Positions 26,644 to 39,196 of a stretch of DNA of 64,000 bases are shown piece by piece (position 1 is the stretch's first letter; every line of letters starts with the position of its first letter). The notes beneath the pieces were generated by a model. It did not search any database, had not been told where the DNA came from, and worked only from the letters and a program-made list of their open reading frames with translations. The position numbers were made by a program, and so were the translations under genes. The DNA comes from Adenanthera pavonina (taxonomy: Eukaryota > Streptophyta > Magnoliopsida > Fabales > Fabaceae): positions 30,756,501 to 30,820,500 of the forward strand of contig JAIVEN010000008.1 in the NCBI GenBank assembly GCA_026686845.1. Reading direction: 5' to 3'.

Positions 26644-27585
26644 TACTATACACATATGAAATAGTATTGGAAGGAGTTACAGTATTTATAGTTTTTTTTG
26701 CTTTTGTTTTTGCTAGTTTGAACTTATTTCATGATAGTAATTTTGAGAGATTGTTTAGATATTATTTATAGTGTTGAAAGATTATTTAGAAAATTTTTTT
26801 ATAGTTTGTAGTGTTAAGGGATGACCTGTATTGTAAATTGTAAGATATAACATATTAATAATATTATTGTTGAATTGAAATTCTAGATATGTTGTATTGG
26901 TTGTTGGAATTGATCTAGCTTTGTTGTATAATGTTCTAGATAGGTAAACTAAAAAGCGGAATTTCTTTTTTTAAAAAAATCTTTTTATGGCTATTCTTTG
27001 AAAAATTGACATACTAAGGCCCCTTTTTACTACCGTCATAGAAAGGGTTACTTTCTATCGCTGGTTTTGATAAAATAGCCACAAAAAGTAGCACTTTCTA
27101 TGGCTATTTGTGAAATAACAACCGCAAAAAGTTGCAAACTTTTTACAACTATTTTTTAATGGACGTAAAATATTGTATTTTCTATGTTTGTAGTTTCTAC
27201 ATCATTTTTAGAACAACCATAAAAAGGTTAATATAACAGACATAAAATGGTGTTTTCTACATATCACATGTTCCATTCTCTGCCTTATGTCCCTTCTTAC
27301 CTCTTAGCAAAAGAGATTCAAAATAAATAAAATAAAATAAAGTTACAATTTGATTCAATTGGTATTTGAATGCAGAGAAAGTCAAGGACTTTTGGCACAA
27401 TATATGTACCTCAGACTTGGGTTGTTAGCTAGCTTTGTTCTTAATGGTATTGATATGGTTTTGGTTTTACTTTGATATTTTTTAATATGTATCTAAATGC
27501 TTTCTATATGTTCTATCACATTGAGTTTTTTAATTTGTTGGTTCATTTGCTTTTTGTTTAATGTAGGAATTGTGGTGCTGAGGAT
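26644..27585. other. Intergenic with CACTA-like subterminal words
   Basis: From about 26975 to 27260 words such as TTTCTATGGCTATTT and AACAACCGCAAAAAG recur in both orientations, as in subterminal regions of CACTA elements. Ends and target duplication were not found. No gene seen. Confidence 0.3.
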
Positions 27586-28229
27586 CAATGTTTTTGTGAT
27601 CGGACCGGACTAGACGGTCACACCAGTTCGACCGTTGCTCGAATAGCTTTTTAGCTCATCTTGCATAGTTGAGCCATTTAGAAGGTTGAGTCGATATGAA
27701 CTGGCTTTTGAGCCAGGAGCTAAAGTGGTTTTTCATAAACTAGTCGGCTATATGTTTTAGCCCATTTTTTTATTTTTTATTTAAATTTAAATCATTATAT
27801 CATTATAATATTCTATAATTATATTATTATAATAGTATAAAATTTATAGATAAACAAAATAAAAGTGAAATAAAAAGAAAATATAACCTAATTAAAACAA
27901 AATCCCCAAATTTGCAAATCAAAACCCTTGCTCTCCTCTGTCTTCATTACCTTTTATGCTTCAAGTTTCAACTCAACTCAACTCTCTCTATTGCCTTATT
28001 CCATCGCTCCAAGCCTCTATATACATATATGTATATATTATTAGAGTATTCATGCATGTTTGACAATTTGATATTTTTATTTCTTATACATATATTATTA
28101 TATATATGATATTATTTTTATGTAATTATTACATCACATGTTCGACCGCTAGTCCAACTAGTTAAATCATAAAAATCATGACTTTGAGGTATTTCCGATT
28201 CTAAGTCCGATCTAATTTTTAAAACATTG
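27586..28229. mobile_element. Inverted-repeat MITE (CAATGTTTT family)
   Basis: It begins CAATGTTTTTGTGATCGGAC and ends with the near-complement GTCCGATCTAATTTTTAAAA followed by CATTG, giving imperfect terminal repeats around a GATCGGAC core. The interior is AT-rich with a 65-residue chance ORF. I found no clean target duplication, so superfamily (hAT is possible) is unproven. Confidence 0.5.
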
Positions 28230-28787
28230 TTATAAAAAATGTTTGCTACAATTCAAATTAGGTTGTGTTGGATTAGTGTTTACTGTCTAGGAAATATTTG
28301 TGAGGCTGTAATTTTTGGGGCTGATGTAATGTTTTAGGGTTCATGTATTGTTTTGGTATTTCAATAATTTGCTGCTTTTGTAGGTCGTACAAGTGTTGCC
28401 AACACAACCAAAATGGTCAATGTTTGTAATGTGATCCCTTCCATTAATGAAATAGGTTCTTCATTTTTTTTATGAACAAAATGGGAAGAAGGGAAGGCAC
28501 TCCCAATTTCTGCTAGGGCTTAAAATTCTAAGGGGTCTATTCTATATCTTCAACTGCCACTAATGACCTAAACTCCTTGAGCCTTAAGATCAGGTTAGCT
28601 ACCAAACCACTAGTAAATACAAGCTTTAACCAAGTTCACGACCTATTAGGGGAGGGTTCTTCAATTATTGTTGGTGTTGGATATTTGAATTGAAAATTTG
28701 TCTTGTCCTAAAGCATATGAAGTGCAAAATGCAGAAATAACCAATAACTCTAGATTCTGGCCGTTGTTTTTAAACAAATAATTAAGT

Positions 28788-29166
28788 ACCCGTTTGGTTC
28801 TCCTTTTTGGAAAAGAAACCCTGGTTGAAAACCATAGTTTTCTAAAAGATGTGTTTGACCAAATACAAACTGTTTTTTTGAAAAAAAAAAGTGGATTAAA
28901 CTGTGATTTTGGAAAAGGAAGGGAAAATTTATTTTTCCTTAAACAAAACGTGGGTTTTGGAAAAGGAAAAACAAATTTAATCTATATTATATATCTAAAA
29001 GTACTTTTAACCCTTATTATTTAAACAGATTTTTTATCAAACTTACTTTTACAAAAAGAATATCCAAACATAATAACTTACAACAAACTTACTTTATCTA
29101 AATTTCATTTTTACAAACTTCATTTGTCTTAGCTTAATTTTACAAAACTAAGAACCAAACGGACCC
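28788..29166. mobile_element. MITE with GTTTGGTTC terminal repeats
   Basis: The 379-bp element starts ACCCGTTTGGTTCTCC and ends AAGAACCAAACGGACCC, flanked by exact TAAGT on both sides (28783-28787 and 29167-29171). Internal words (TTGGAAAAGG) are repeated. The 76-residue ORF within it is not a gene. Confidence 0.85.
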
Positions 29167-29707
29167 TAAGTCTTGCACAAGCTCTTGGGGGGAAATCAAA
29201 AAGATCTATTTTGCATGATCATAACTTTTACCCTATACTTGGAGAGAAAATGAAGAGAAGAGAAAAGTTGGGAGAGAGATTTTCTCTCTTTATGTTTGGC
29301 TAAAAAGGAGGAAGCATTTGTTATCAAATTTATAGGATATAAGATTTATTTATAGCCTATTCCAAGGACAATTTTAAGTCATAATTTTCTCAGATATTTC
29401 AAAATTAATGAGGCGTAATTTTATCAACATCATCCCTTCTCAAATTTGATTCTATCACCCTTGATGCTGAGCACTTGTATAGACGTTTTTCACCCCCTGA
29501 TAGATGTACTCTAAGTGAACTGCTAATAGAAAAACAATATTACTTCCTAAAAAATTTGGTGAATATGAAGAACAAAAGAAAAAGATAAAAATAATCGTGA
29601 TAAAGAACTCAAGATTCACACAAGAAGATTCCTATAAAAGTCAGAACCTTAGACAATTTGTTACCAACAAAAACAACAGAAAATATGATAGGAGAACCTG
29701 GAAATAC

Positions 29708-29932
29708 TCCATTTGGTTCAAGGGATTTTGGAGAGGAGGAAAAATTTTTTATCTTATCTTTTTTTCAAAGTAAATAAGAGAGAATGAATATTTTTACTCC
29801 TATCTCTTTCGCTCCTTTTTGTGTAAGGATGAGAGAAAAAGTGCTCCCTCCTCTTATTTGGTTTGAGAAAAAAATAAGATGAAAAATTTTCTTTCGCTTT
29901 CAAAATTTGTCAAACCAAATAGAATTTTAAAG
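29708..29932. mobile_element. MITE, CCATTTGGTT family
   Basis: The left end CTCCATTTGGTTCAAGGGAT and right end TTGTCAAACCAAATAGAAT are inverted. The interior is rich in TTTTGGAGAGGAGG-type words. Related copies are a half element at about 30607-30728 and elements at 41253-41496 and 41510-41830. Confidence 0.6.
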
Positions 29933-29936
29933 AACG

Positions 29937-31345
29937 TGTTATAGATTTGGGTGCATAGAATAGAAGAGCTTGTCCATAATGGAAAGGAACCTCTTCTTCG
30001 AATCTTGCACCATATTCATTTTCTATTCATTTGGGAGATTTTTAATCCCAGTTGGCACTAATGAATCCTCCACATAAGCCACCATTTGCCAACTCAGCAA
30101 TATCTTAACCCCATCAATGCCATGTAGGGCGGAATCTCCCTTCGGAGCTCATCACTTCTGGACAGTCCAGATTGATCTGGGTAGTCCAAATTTAATTAAA
30201 TTTTTTATTATATTTTTATTTTATTAGATATAAAATTTAAAATGGATATAATTTTATAAATATCACTTTAAAAAAAATACTATTATTATGTAAAAAAATT
30301 AAAATAAAAAATTATAAATCTGAATCGTCCATATTTGATCTGGACTGTCCAGATTTGATGAGCATATGATGCTCATCACTTCTAATAAGCACTGAAGGGA
30401 GATTCATGTAGGGTGAGTTAAGGACGGTTTAATAACTTTTCAAAAGCATAAGGATCAACTGTGGCTAACGGTGCAAACCGCAAGACTGACTTTAGCTTTT
30501 AAAGTGTAGGGACCTAATTGAAAGAAGTTTCAAACTATGGGGATGAAATACTACTCAAAAACATACTTTGAGTATACTGGCTGAGGAAAAAAATTTGAGC
30601 ATGCCAATAATATTTATTCAAATAGGATGGAAGGGAAAGTATTCCCTCCTCTTATTTAGTTTGAGAAAAAGATAGGATATAAAATTTTTTCTCCTCTCCA
30701 AAATTTCTTAAACCAAATGAAGCCTAAAAAAATGTGTTACGGATTTGGGTGTATAGAAGAGCTTGTCCTAGAAAGGAACCCCTTCTTCGAATCTCACACC
30801 TTATTCATTTTCTATTGGATCAATTTATTAATAGATTTCATAGTCTCAGATTTTAATTGCATTTCTTAGCTTCAGTTATCCCTGCACATGAATGTGTTCA
30901 TTTTCTTCTTGGTTGAGACAGAACAGGATGACAAGGGCCATAGTTAGTGAGGTTGAGCTTTCAAGGCCGAATAATGAAATGATGGTGGTGATGAACTGGT
31001 GTTTCTTTTTTCTTTTCTTTTTATTTTTTATTTTTTATGAATTTAATCCCATTTGGGAGATTTTTAATCCCAGTAGAAGCTGATGAATCCTCCACATAAG
31101 CCACCATTTGCCAACTCAGCAATTTCTTAACCCCATCAATGTCATGTAGGGCAAGTAAAGGACGGTTTAATAACTTTTTGAAAGCACAAGGATCAACTGT
31201 GGAATGACGGTGCAAACCACTAGATTGACTTTTAGCTTTTAAATTGTAGGACCTAATTGAAAGAAGTTTCAAACTAATTAATTTAAAAAAAAGAAAAGGA
31301 AATACTACTCTACCAACATACTTTGAGCATACTGGTCCAAGAAAA
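29937..31345. repeat. Tandem segmental duplication, two diverged units
   Basis: Unit A (about 29937-30600) and unit B (about 30733-31345) share GTGTTANNGATTTGGGTG, the CTTCTTCGAATCT block, CCTCCACATAAGCCACCATT, and a stretch around GGACGGTTTAATAAC. Unit A carries a MITE (30130-30404) that unit B lacks. Unit B carries about 235 bp (30818-31050) that unit A lacks. No coding sense is seen in either. Confidence 0.85.
30130..30404. mobile_element. 275-bp MITE with 9-bp target duplication (Mutator-type?)
   Basis: Exact CATGTAGGG duplications lie at 30121-30129 and 30405-30413. The termini GGAATCTCCCTTC and GAAGGGAGATT are inverted, and a second inverted pair (CTGGACAGTCCAGAT) lies further in. A 9-bp duplication points to Mutator-like elements. 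The empty site is preserved in duplicate unit B near 31142 (CATGTAGGGCAAG). Confidence 0.85.
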
Positions 31346-31467
31346 AAATCTTTTAGTACCGCTTTGTCCTTTTACATGCCTCATGATTATTCAAAGCACA
31401 AATTCAGTTACATTTTTTTTTTGGTTAACAATTATTCTTTTTTCTATTGAGATATTGAAATCTCATA

Positions 31468-32998
31468 TACTACAACAAAACAGCAGTTTTCTCATGGACA
31501 AAATCCATGAGAAAAGGCAAAAAATTTTATGAGAAAAGCCTTTCTCAGATATTTTCTTAAGGAAAAACTAGCGAAAAAATAATGCTAGTGAGAAAACCAA
31601 ATTTCTCATGAAATTATTTCTTAAAAAATTATTTTTTAGGGAATATTTCACAATAAATTGTTTCTCATGGAAAAATCCCTGAGAAATTTTCTCATGGACT
31701 TGTCCATGAGAAAAACTCTCAGGGACAAAGCCATGAGAAATTTTCTCATGAAACCATTCCCTGATAAATTATTTCTCAGGGAATATCCTGTAAGAAATTG
31801 TTTCCCATAGAAAAATCCCTGAGAAATTTTTTCATGATAGAAAAAGAATGATACAAGCTTGACTCTTGATTGAAGGAGATTCGAACACGTAATTTGTGTA
31901 CCGCACCAGTTAGACTAATGCCTCAAGTTTACTAAGTGATGCAAATAAATATATATATATATATATATACTTTTATCTTACATTAATAACATACATATTA
32001 TATATATACATTTAATTTAATATTATTGCATTATATATCTCACTTACATTATATATAATTCTTTTTCATATATTAATAATATATATTTTGCCAATATAAA
32101 CTATATCGCCAACATTATATTATAATTTTTTCTTTCACTTACTAAACCCATCATCATCTCTACAAGTTATATTACCCTCACTTGTAATAGTTGAACTTTC
32201 ATACCTGTGTTTGATGCTTTCATTAAAAACTATTTCAGTTTTCTTCAAAATAATTAAACTAATGTATCATAAATCTTATAAACACAGTATCCAAATTACT
32301 TAATTATATCTAAGTGATAAGTGATAATCTTTAATTAAATTATAAAAAATAAAATACTAATTTTATTGAGTAACTTATATAAATAAAATACTAATTTTAA
32401 AACAACACATATTTTTAAAACATCACATATTAAGTAGATTTAAAATTTTAATTTTAATTTTATAAATATGTGCAATTTTCTTAGGGATACAATTCGTGAG
32501 AAACTGTATTTATTTTCATAGAAGAATCCCTGAGAAAATTTTCTCACCCATATTTCCCTAAGAAATTGGCTATGTTTCTCATAAAGAATGCTGTAAGAAA
32601 TTTTTTATTATTTTTCCCAACATTTCTCATCGAACTTTCCTTGAGAAATTGTTCTCACAGATTTATCCCTATGAAATTGTAAATTTTTTCACGGGACGAT
32701 TCATGAGAAATATTGATGCCTCATTCCCATTCTTTATGGCCACAAAAGCTGCCGTTTCTCACGGACAAGTTCATGAGAAATGATAAAATTTCTCATGAAA
32801 AAATTTGTGAGAAATTTTGGCGCCACTTCCTACCATGAAGTAGGTATTTTTCTTACGGATTTTCTTATGAAATTTCTTTCGATTCATCTTTCCATGAAAA
32901 AGTTTTCTAAGAAATTCTTTTTCGCATGAGAAATTTTTTGAGAAATTATTTTCCCTGATAAATTTCCCTGAAAAAAAAAAAGTTGTTTTCTTATAGTT
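31468..32998. mobile_element. CACTA-like (En/Spm) non-autonomous element
   Basis: The left end TACTACAACAAAACAGCAG and the inverted right end (complement strand ACTATAAGAAAACAAC) match the CACTACAANAAAA pattern with the first base changed at each end. Both flanks are packed with subterminal repeats of TTTCTCATGGA / TCCATGAGAAA in both orientations (31490-31840 and 32470-32970). No transposase ORF. No clean 3-bp duplication was found, consistent with an old element. Confidence 0.7.
31878..31917 (-). other. tRNA/SINE-like pol III box pair inside the CACTA-like element
   Basis: On the minus strand an A-box-like TAGTCTAACTGG is followed about 20 bp later by a B-box-like GTTCGAATC. The spacing is tRNA-like, but no full cloverleaf is evident. 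A degraded tRNA or tRNA-derived SINE head is the likeliest reading. Confidence 0.35.
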
Positions 32999-33384
32999 TA
33001 ATACAAACTAAGAGGTTAGTGACCCTAAAGTCACAATACACAACTTTTTTTTTTCCAGAAAGTGGTTTATACCACGTCGTCAGCCTTGGAAAAGACACTT
33101 TAGCAATATAATGATCTTGCATGAAATTGATAATGCGGCGGCGGCGTGGGGAGGGGTGTGTGAAAGCTCACAACAAAAGATGGATAATGCGGTATAAGAA
33201 CAAGTAATTAATCCATTTAATGGGATGTTTCAAAATGAGATTATTTTTATATTATTATATTATACTTGAAAAGGTAATTAAATATTGTCAATTTTCTGTA
33301 ATAGAAAAGTTGTAAGAAACAGAGCACGATTAAAAAAAAATTAAAGGCTTGAATGAGAGGCCTTTTGATAGTCCATGCAAGAAA

Positions 33385-33880
33385 TCTAAGAAGGAGGAGG
33401 CGGAAGACATGGCAAGGCAGAGTGTAAAGGGAATTTCTTGCAACCTGCTTTGATGCTGCTTTTGACTATGAACCAATAGATTTTTTGTGTGTGTGTCTAC
33501 TCTTGTGTTCAAAGGGAAAAAGAAAAAAGTTAAAAAGAAGGGGTGGAAGACATGCAAGGGCAGAGTGTAAGGGAATCTTCTTTAATGATATATGCTTGCC
33601 TGCACTGATACTATTTTTTAACCATGAACCAGTAGATTTTTGTGTTTACTCTAATATTAAAACATAAAAAGCCTAAAATGAAGGGGAGGAGGACATGACA
33701 AGGGAAGAGTGTAAAGGGAATCTTCTGCAATGGGTCTGAATGGGATATGCCTACCTAGTACCTAGTCTGATACTACTACTATTGACCATGAATCAGTAGA
33801 TTTTTGTGTCTACTCTATTTAAAAAAAAAAAGCCAGAAAGAAGGGGAGGGGAAAAAAGAAAGTGCAAAAGGTATTCTTTT
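33385..33880. repeat. Tandem repeat, unit about 150 bp, roughly 3.5 copies
   Basis: Each unit has GAAGGGGNGGANGACATG, then GCAGAGTGTAANGGGAATC, then GACCATGAANCAGTAGATTT and TTTTTGTGTNTACTC. Starts are near 33390, 33537, 33675 and a truncated one near 33838. The ORFs on both strands here are by-products of the array. Confidence 0.8.
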
Positions 33881-33989
33881 GGCCACGAGCCATACACGTG
33901 CTAGGAAGTAAAGTGTGCATGCAAATTGTTTCTTTTGTATCTTTTTGAGATTATAGTTTTATTGACAGTATTTTTTACCATATGCTCCC

Positions 33990-34287
33990 TCGTGCTCCCT
34001 CTTGTTTATAAGAGTTTTTTTTAGAATATTTATTTATTTGGTCCAAAATATAAGGGGCCATGTAATTTTTAGTACGAATTTATTTTTTTTATCCCTATAA
34101 ATTATCGTTTTGTAAGTTGAAAAAAAGAGAGAGAAATGATAAATTTTTAAAACAATTTTTATTGATAATTAATAAAGGTAAAATTGAGATATTGGGATTT
34201 TTTTAGAATTTTAAGGTGTGTAATTAACTTTTTCTTAATAAGCATGAAACAGATGAAAATCTCCTATAATATGAATCAGAGGGAGTA
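33990..34287. mobile_element. Stowaway-like MITE
   Basis: Left end CTCCCTCTTGTTTATAAGAG; right end CTATAATATGAATCAGAGGGAGTA, its imperfect inverted complement. About 300 bp long and non-coding. A further left-end fragment (ACTCCCTCAATTCC) starts at 34821 without a matching right end. Confidence 0.65.
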
Positions 34288-35874
34288 TTTAAAATATAAA
34301 TTTTATTTTAGAAGCTTTTTTTTAATTCAAAATATAAGTCCAATTTAGATAATATATGAGATATTAAATATTTTTTTCCTAATTTACCCATATCTGCATT
34401 TAAATGTAAGAGAAAATTGATGAGAGATTTGTTCTACCTACTTCATTTAATAAGGGTAATATTGAAAAATAATATAATTTTTTGACAAATTTAATTATTT
34501 AACCTACTTTTAATTCATTCTTGAAAAGTTAATCAAATATGATTTATATTTTAAATAAGAAGAAATATAAAATAATATAGTGCTAGTGAGTAAATATAAT
34601 CCGGTTTGATCCAAATTAGTTTGGGTCTTGATAAATTCTCAGTGGAACAGATCCAGAATATCGAATGAAAAAAAAAAAAACAAGAGAAAACAATTATGGT
34701 TAGTAGTGATTGTAACTCTCATCACATGCTGCCCTCTGTTTACGAAAGCAAGGAAGAAGACAATTATGATTAGTATTAACTGTAACACTTATGAATGATA
34801 CAGTTTTCTATATATTTTTTACTCCCTCAATTCCAAAAATTTTATTATTGAAGATTTTGACATAGATTAAAAAATTATTAATTATTATATATTAACAAAA
34901 TACTCTCATTTAATTAATTAATACTGTTACTAAGAAAGAGAAAAAGAAAAGAGAATAAAAATAATAAATAAAAATATAATTAGAAAATGAAGCTTTAAAA
35001 TTCTAAAACAACAAAAGTTGAGAATATGTTATATATTGATATATTGATTTTGAATCTAACTAGAAGTGAGTTTCATATATTGCAGAGAATTTGAGGCAAG
35101 TCACATTGTTAATGACTATATGATGTCTAATTTCCTCATAGATTTTATTATATACACACATATATATATATATATGTATGTATGTATATTGCTGTTGATT
35201 AGGCTAAAAAATTAAAAAAGAAATAAAATAAAGATACCTATTGAAATGATACACTCTTGCAGTTTTGCATATGATTATTTTCCTTATCAAAATTAAAAAT
35301 CTCACCAATTATAACTTATGCCCGATGAGACTCTTTATCATAATGTTTTAAAGGAAAACACTTTCATACTTATATACTTCACGTACTTTATTTTCAATTG
35401 GCATTATTTATTCCATAATTTTTATTATTAATGCTGTTAATTTGTTTTTAAGTTTAAAATCCACTTATTCTGATTTGAATGTTTAAATGTACGTTAAGTA
35501 TATAATCTCAAGTAGCTAAGTCTTTCCTAATCATAAATCAATTTTGTCCCATGTCACATTTTTTCATTGGCTGAGAGCAACAGGATTTTAAGAGCTGTGG
35601 TTAATGCAATCAGCAAAATTGCAAATTCCTTCAAAGTTAAGACAGTAAGAATTGAATGAGCAACATCCCAATCCTTAAAACTTAGATGCTCAAGTAAGTC
35701 TCAATAACATTGTTTTCAAGCTTCCTGTTTCATGCAGCGCAAGTTGATAAGGAAATATTACAGTATCTACAATTTTTCCATTGCAAAATGATATGTTATA
35801 CTCTAATTTCATTTGGTCGATTAACCAGAAACTTTAGATGACCAACCTTTGTGAAGCATTCATGTAAAAGAAAA
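34288..35874. other. Intergenic downstream of ORC5
   Basis: AT-rich, with a Stowaway left-end fragment at 34821 and a CA/TA/TATG microsatellite at 35153-35189. The ORC5 3'UTR and poly(A) region should lie just below 35875. No other gene seen. Confidence 0.45.
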
Positions 35875-38261
35875 TTATCTTCTATACAAATACTTTGACA
35901 ATGGAAACTTGAGGATCCTTGCAACCTGCACAGCAACATTTAGGAGATTTAGGAGGGATTAAAAAAGGCATAGTTCCTTAACTTTATTAAGTTGTTTCTT
36001 ATATAAACAAGAACAAAGAATTTGGAAGAATAAAGAGGGAAATAAAAATGCTACCTTCAAAGCTAAGTCTTCAGATATAGTAGATCGATATCGAGTTGAG
36101 CCTTCTAATGGACAACTTCCACCTTTGATGATAAAATTAGCATTGCAAAGACTGGATAGTTGGAAAAGAACATCGGACATTAGCCTACCATTGCCACCAT
36201 GGATACCTAATCCATCGTTTCTTCGTTCCTCTTCATCAGAGGGATCTTCTGCAACTGACACAATGCACTGGAAGATGGCTAACAACCTCTCTAGTGGAAA
36301 AGTTCCAGGTCCTTTCATTAGTAGTTCCTCTTCTGCACTTTGTTTCTGTTCCTGCATTTTCGTAGAGGACCTATGTACAATAGAAACCTATCTTAGGCAA
36401 CAAAAATAAACAAGCAGTCCCCAGAAGGTATAAGAAATTAAACAAAATCAAAATGTGCTCTGGAACATCAATGACAAAAGAAATAACACATCCAATCAGA
36501 TAATAGTTTGAGTCATAAACGTAAAATTTACAAAGAAAATCATGAAGAGAAAAATAAATTTAAACACCAGAGATGGCTTCACTATAGTACATAAAACTCA
36601 GTCCATTACTAATCATGAAAGAAATATTAAAAACTGCAACCTGAGTACCATATTCAACAAAAAAAAAATCATATGGATATTGATTAAATCCTTTGAAGCT
36701 TCAAAATCATCCTATTTGTTGTCAGTGCACAAATTAAAAATTGAAATGTCAGACTTACTTCCTCTTTCGCTTTCGATTATTTGAACCACCAGTAGAATCA
36801 AAAAGTGAGTCATCAAGGGTAGCAGGGTTTCTGGAGGCGAGAAATGCTGAAATAAGGAGATATTTAGCACAAGTAGACATATGAAATTCTAGCTCTTGAA
36901 TTTCTTCAGATTGCTCCAATTTCTTGGGATTCCCCTTCCGTTTGGTCTCTTTATGGATCTCAACTTCAAGTGAAGAAAGAGATGAAACCTTAAATATTTC
37001 ATTCAAATAGGAACTGAAATGAGGCTTAAGATGGCCGAATAATCTTCTCTTCATGTCTTCGCTTGGAACAACATCCTGACCACTTAAAGGTTCACAATAT
37101 TTTTCAAATAGTGGCTTGAAGGCGGCAAACAATTCATCCACCTGCCTAGTAATTCTACAGAAAGGCCTCAGAACTACACTGTTCAAAAAGAAACAAAAGG
37201 TCTTCTTTAATACATGGAATCATGTAAAGTAAAAATTGTTTTTTAAAAAAAGTCATAACTTATCCAGGGTAAAAAATGTCATACTCCAGAAATGAAGAGT
37301 ACAGCTTTTGATTTGCTTGGTTTCCCAAGAATATTTGACGAAGATCTTCCTCTGTGTAATCAGGAAAAAAGACGGGGACAGGTTCTACATAACCCATATT
37401 AGCATAATAGGTATCAGGGGAAGTACTGCTGATAAAAATCAAGCCCACCTCTGGCATATTTAGCAGATCATAGAGATTAAACAGGAAGGTTAATATCGTA
37501 TAACTTTTATCCCACTCCCTAACAAGATGAAAATTGTCGAATACCAAGTAAATCATATTTCTGATTCCCCTTGCTGCCATCTTATTTGAAGATCTCAATT
37601 TCTCTGAATTCTCCTTCAAATTATTTATAACATTGGTCAATGCTTCCCGAAGAAAATTGATGAAGTCAGGTGGTCTTTCACAGCGTTTTGCATTTGAATA
37701 ATCATTGGCAGCACTTTTTCTATGAAGAAATAATGAATTTAAAATAGATTCAAACAAGATCCGCTGATTATAGCATGTCCTACAACTTGAATAAACAAGA
37801 GGCCTGTTGAGATGCCTAAACAATTGAAGTATGATACTGGTTTTTCCAGTTGAAGCACCTCCATGCAAAAATAAAGGCAATATTGGTGAATTCAATGGTC
37901 CCAAAAGACGCACAAGCTCAAGAATTTGGCTACGTCTACCAGGAAAAGTAGATATTAAATCATCCAGACTAACGGGATCTCCTCCAACTAAAAGGCCATT
38001 TATTGTTGGAGGGTCAAGGCTAGTTACTTTTGTTACTACCTTATCTGAAGTGGATGCTGAAGCTAAAGATCTAGTTGTTCTTCTGGGAATTTGCTGGATT
38101 TCCACTTTATCCACTTCTGGATCTCCTTCAACTATGGGATGATTTACTGTTGGAAGAGGATCCAAATCAGTAACTTCAGCCACTGTATTATCTGAAGTAG
38201 ATGCCGAAGCCCAAGATCTGGTTGTTCTTCTAGTAATTTTGGGGGTTACCACCTTATCCAT
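35875..38261 (-). CDS. ORC5: Origin recognition complex subunit 5
   Basis: Four coding exons join in frame: 38261-37285, 37178-36759, 36370-36055 and 35925-35875 (TAA), 1764 nt or 587 residues, somewhat longer than usual for plant ORC5. The extra length is an N-terminal duplication (see separate entry). The AAA+ ATPase part has FPGRR near 106-110, Walker A GGASTGKT at 134-141, Walker B-like IYLVFDN ending near 243, and a sensor-like IFISSTSPD near 280. The middle has FLDVVLRPFCRITRQVDEL across the exon 1/2 junction, then a basic RKRKRK linker, and the C-terminus reads GTFPLERLLAIFQC ... CPLEGSTRYRSTISEDLALK and ends FPLSKYLYRR. ORC5 is a core subunit of the six-protein complex that marks replication origins in the nucleus and loads Cdc6, Cdt1 and MCM. 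All splice sites are GT/AG and no lesion is seen, so the gene looks functional. A 5'UTR intron probably runs from donor 39116 to acceptor 38270, just upstream of the ATG. An in-frame TGA precedes the start. Confidence 0.96.
37960..38261 (-). repeat. In-frame 49-residue duplication at the ORC5 N-terminus
   Basis: RRTTRSWASASTSD (residues 11-24) recurs as RRTTRSLASASTSD (residues 60-73). Similarity continues through VTDLDP / VTSLDP to EGDP / GGDP. The duplicated segment is basic then Ser/Thr-rich and lies before the ATPase domain, so it should not disturb the fold. Confidence 0.85.
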
Positions 38262-39196
38262 GTAATCAACTACAAAGGATGTTCAAATTCTACACCAATC
38301 ATGGGATCCTTGCTTAGATGAAGTAATAAGAGTTAAGCAAAGAAGTAGAGAGTTTAACAGAGATATGGAGTATATGCCAAAGGTGAAATGCCGCCAAAAG
38401 TTGCCAGCCGTATCAGAGAATAACTGATTAAGACAAAAGCATACATATAACAGTGAGATATAAGTATGCTCTCACATTCAATCTAAAGATTGCAGAACTG
38501 CAAGTTACGGGCAAATCTCCCAACCAAAACAAAACAAAACCAGCCTTTTCAGCAGGTAAAATAAGAAAAAGGAGTAATTGATAAATTCAAAGGTTCGATA
38601 TAAATTAAACTTTATAAGAGCTAAAACAGAAGCAACACTGTGATTGCACAGATGTTAATATATGTATAACAGTAAAAAAAAAAAAGAAAGTATAGAACGT
38701 AACCATGGGAAAACCACTGTACAATTGAGACCAATGCACTAGACTCAACAAAATAGACAATGCAATGCGTCTAATTCTTTATCTCTTGAGAAATAACAGA
38801 AATAGGATAAAATATATGGTTCAAGTGCATTCATAAATAAAGCTATTTCATCTTTGTGTTTTTTTTTTCCCGGAACATAGCTACAATATGTTAATGATTT
38901 CAAGAGAAAGCAGGAATAGCCGGAGCAAGGAAAATGAAGAGAGATCGGGAAAAGTATGGATGACCTTTATGAACGAAAAAACCCATAGATGCAATACAAG
39001 AGATTTCAACTATGTCAATCCCACCAAATGGCTCTGAGCCCCATCATCCACACAAGCTACAGTTTCAGTTAATCTGTGGGATAGTGCGAGAGAGAGAGAG
39101 CAATAGAGCTGCTTACAGCGAATGGAGGCGGCAAATCGCGATGGTAATTTCACCGGCGATGTCAAGAGAAGCACCACGAAAGAGAGGTGAAAGGAA

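Noticed and set aside
31490..32970. Regularly spaced short repeats that could suggest a CRISPR-like array
   Set aside because: Spacing is irregular, repeats occur in both orientations, and they fit CACTA subterminal repeats; the genome is a plant's.
36125..36409. 94-residue plus-strand ORF and other plus ORFs across 36-38 kb
   Set aside because: Antisense shadows of ORC5 exons.
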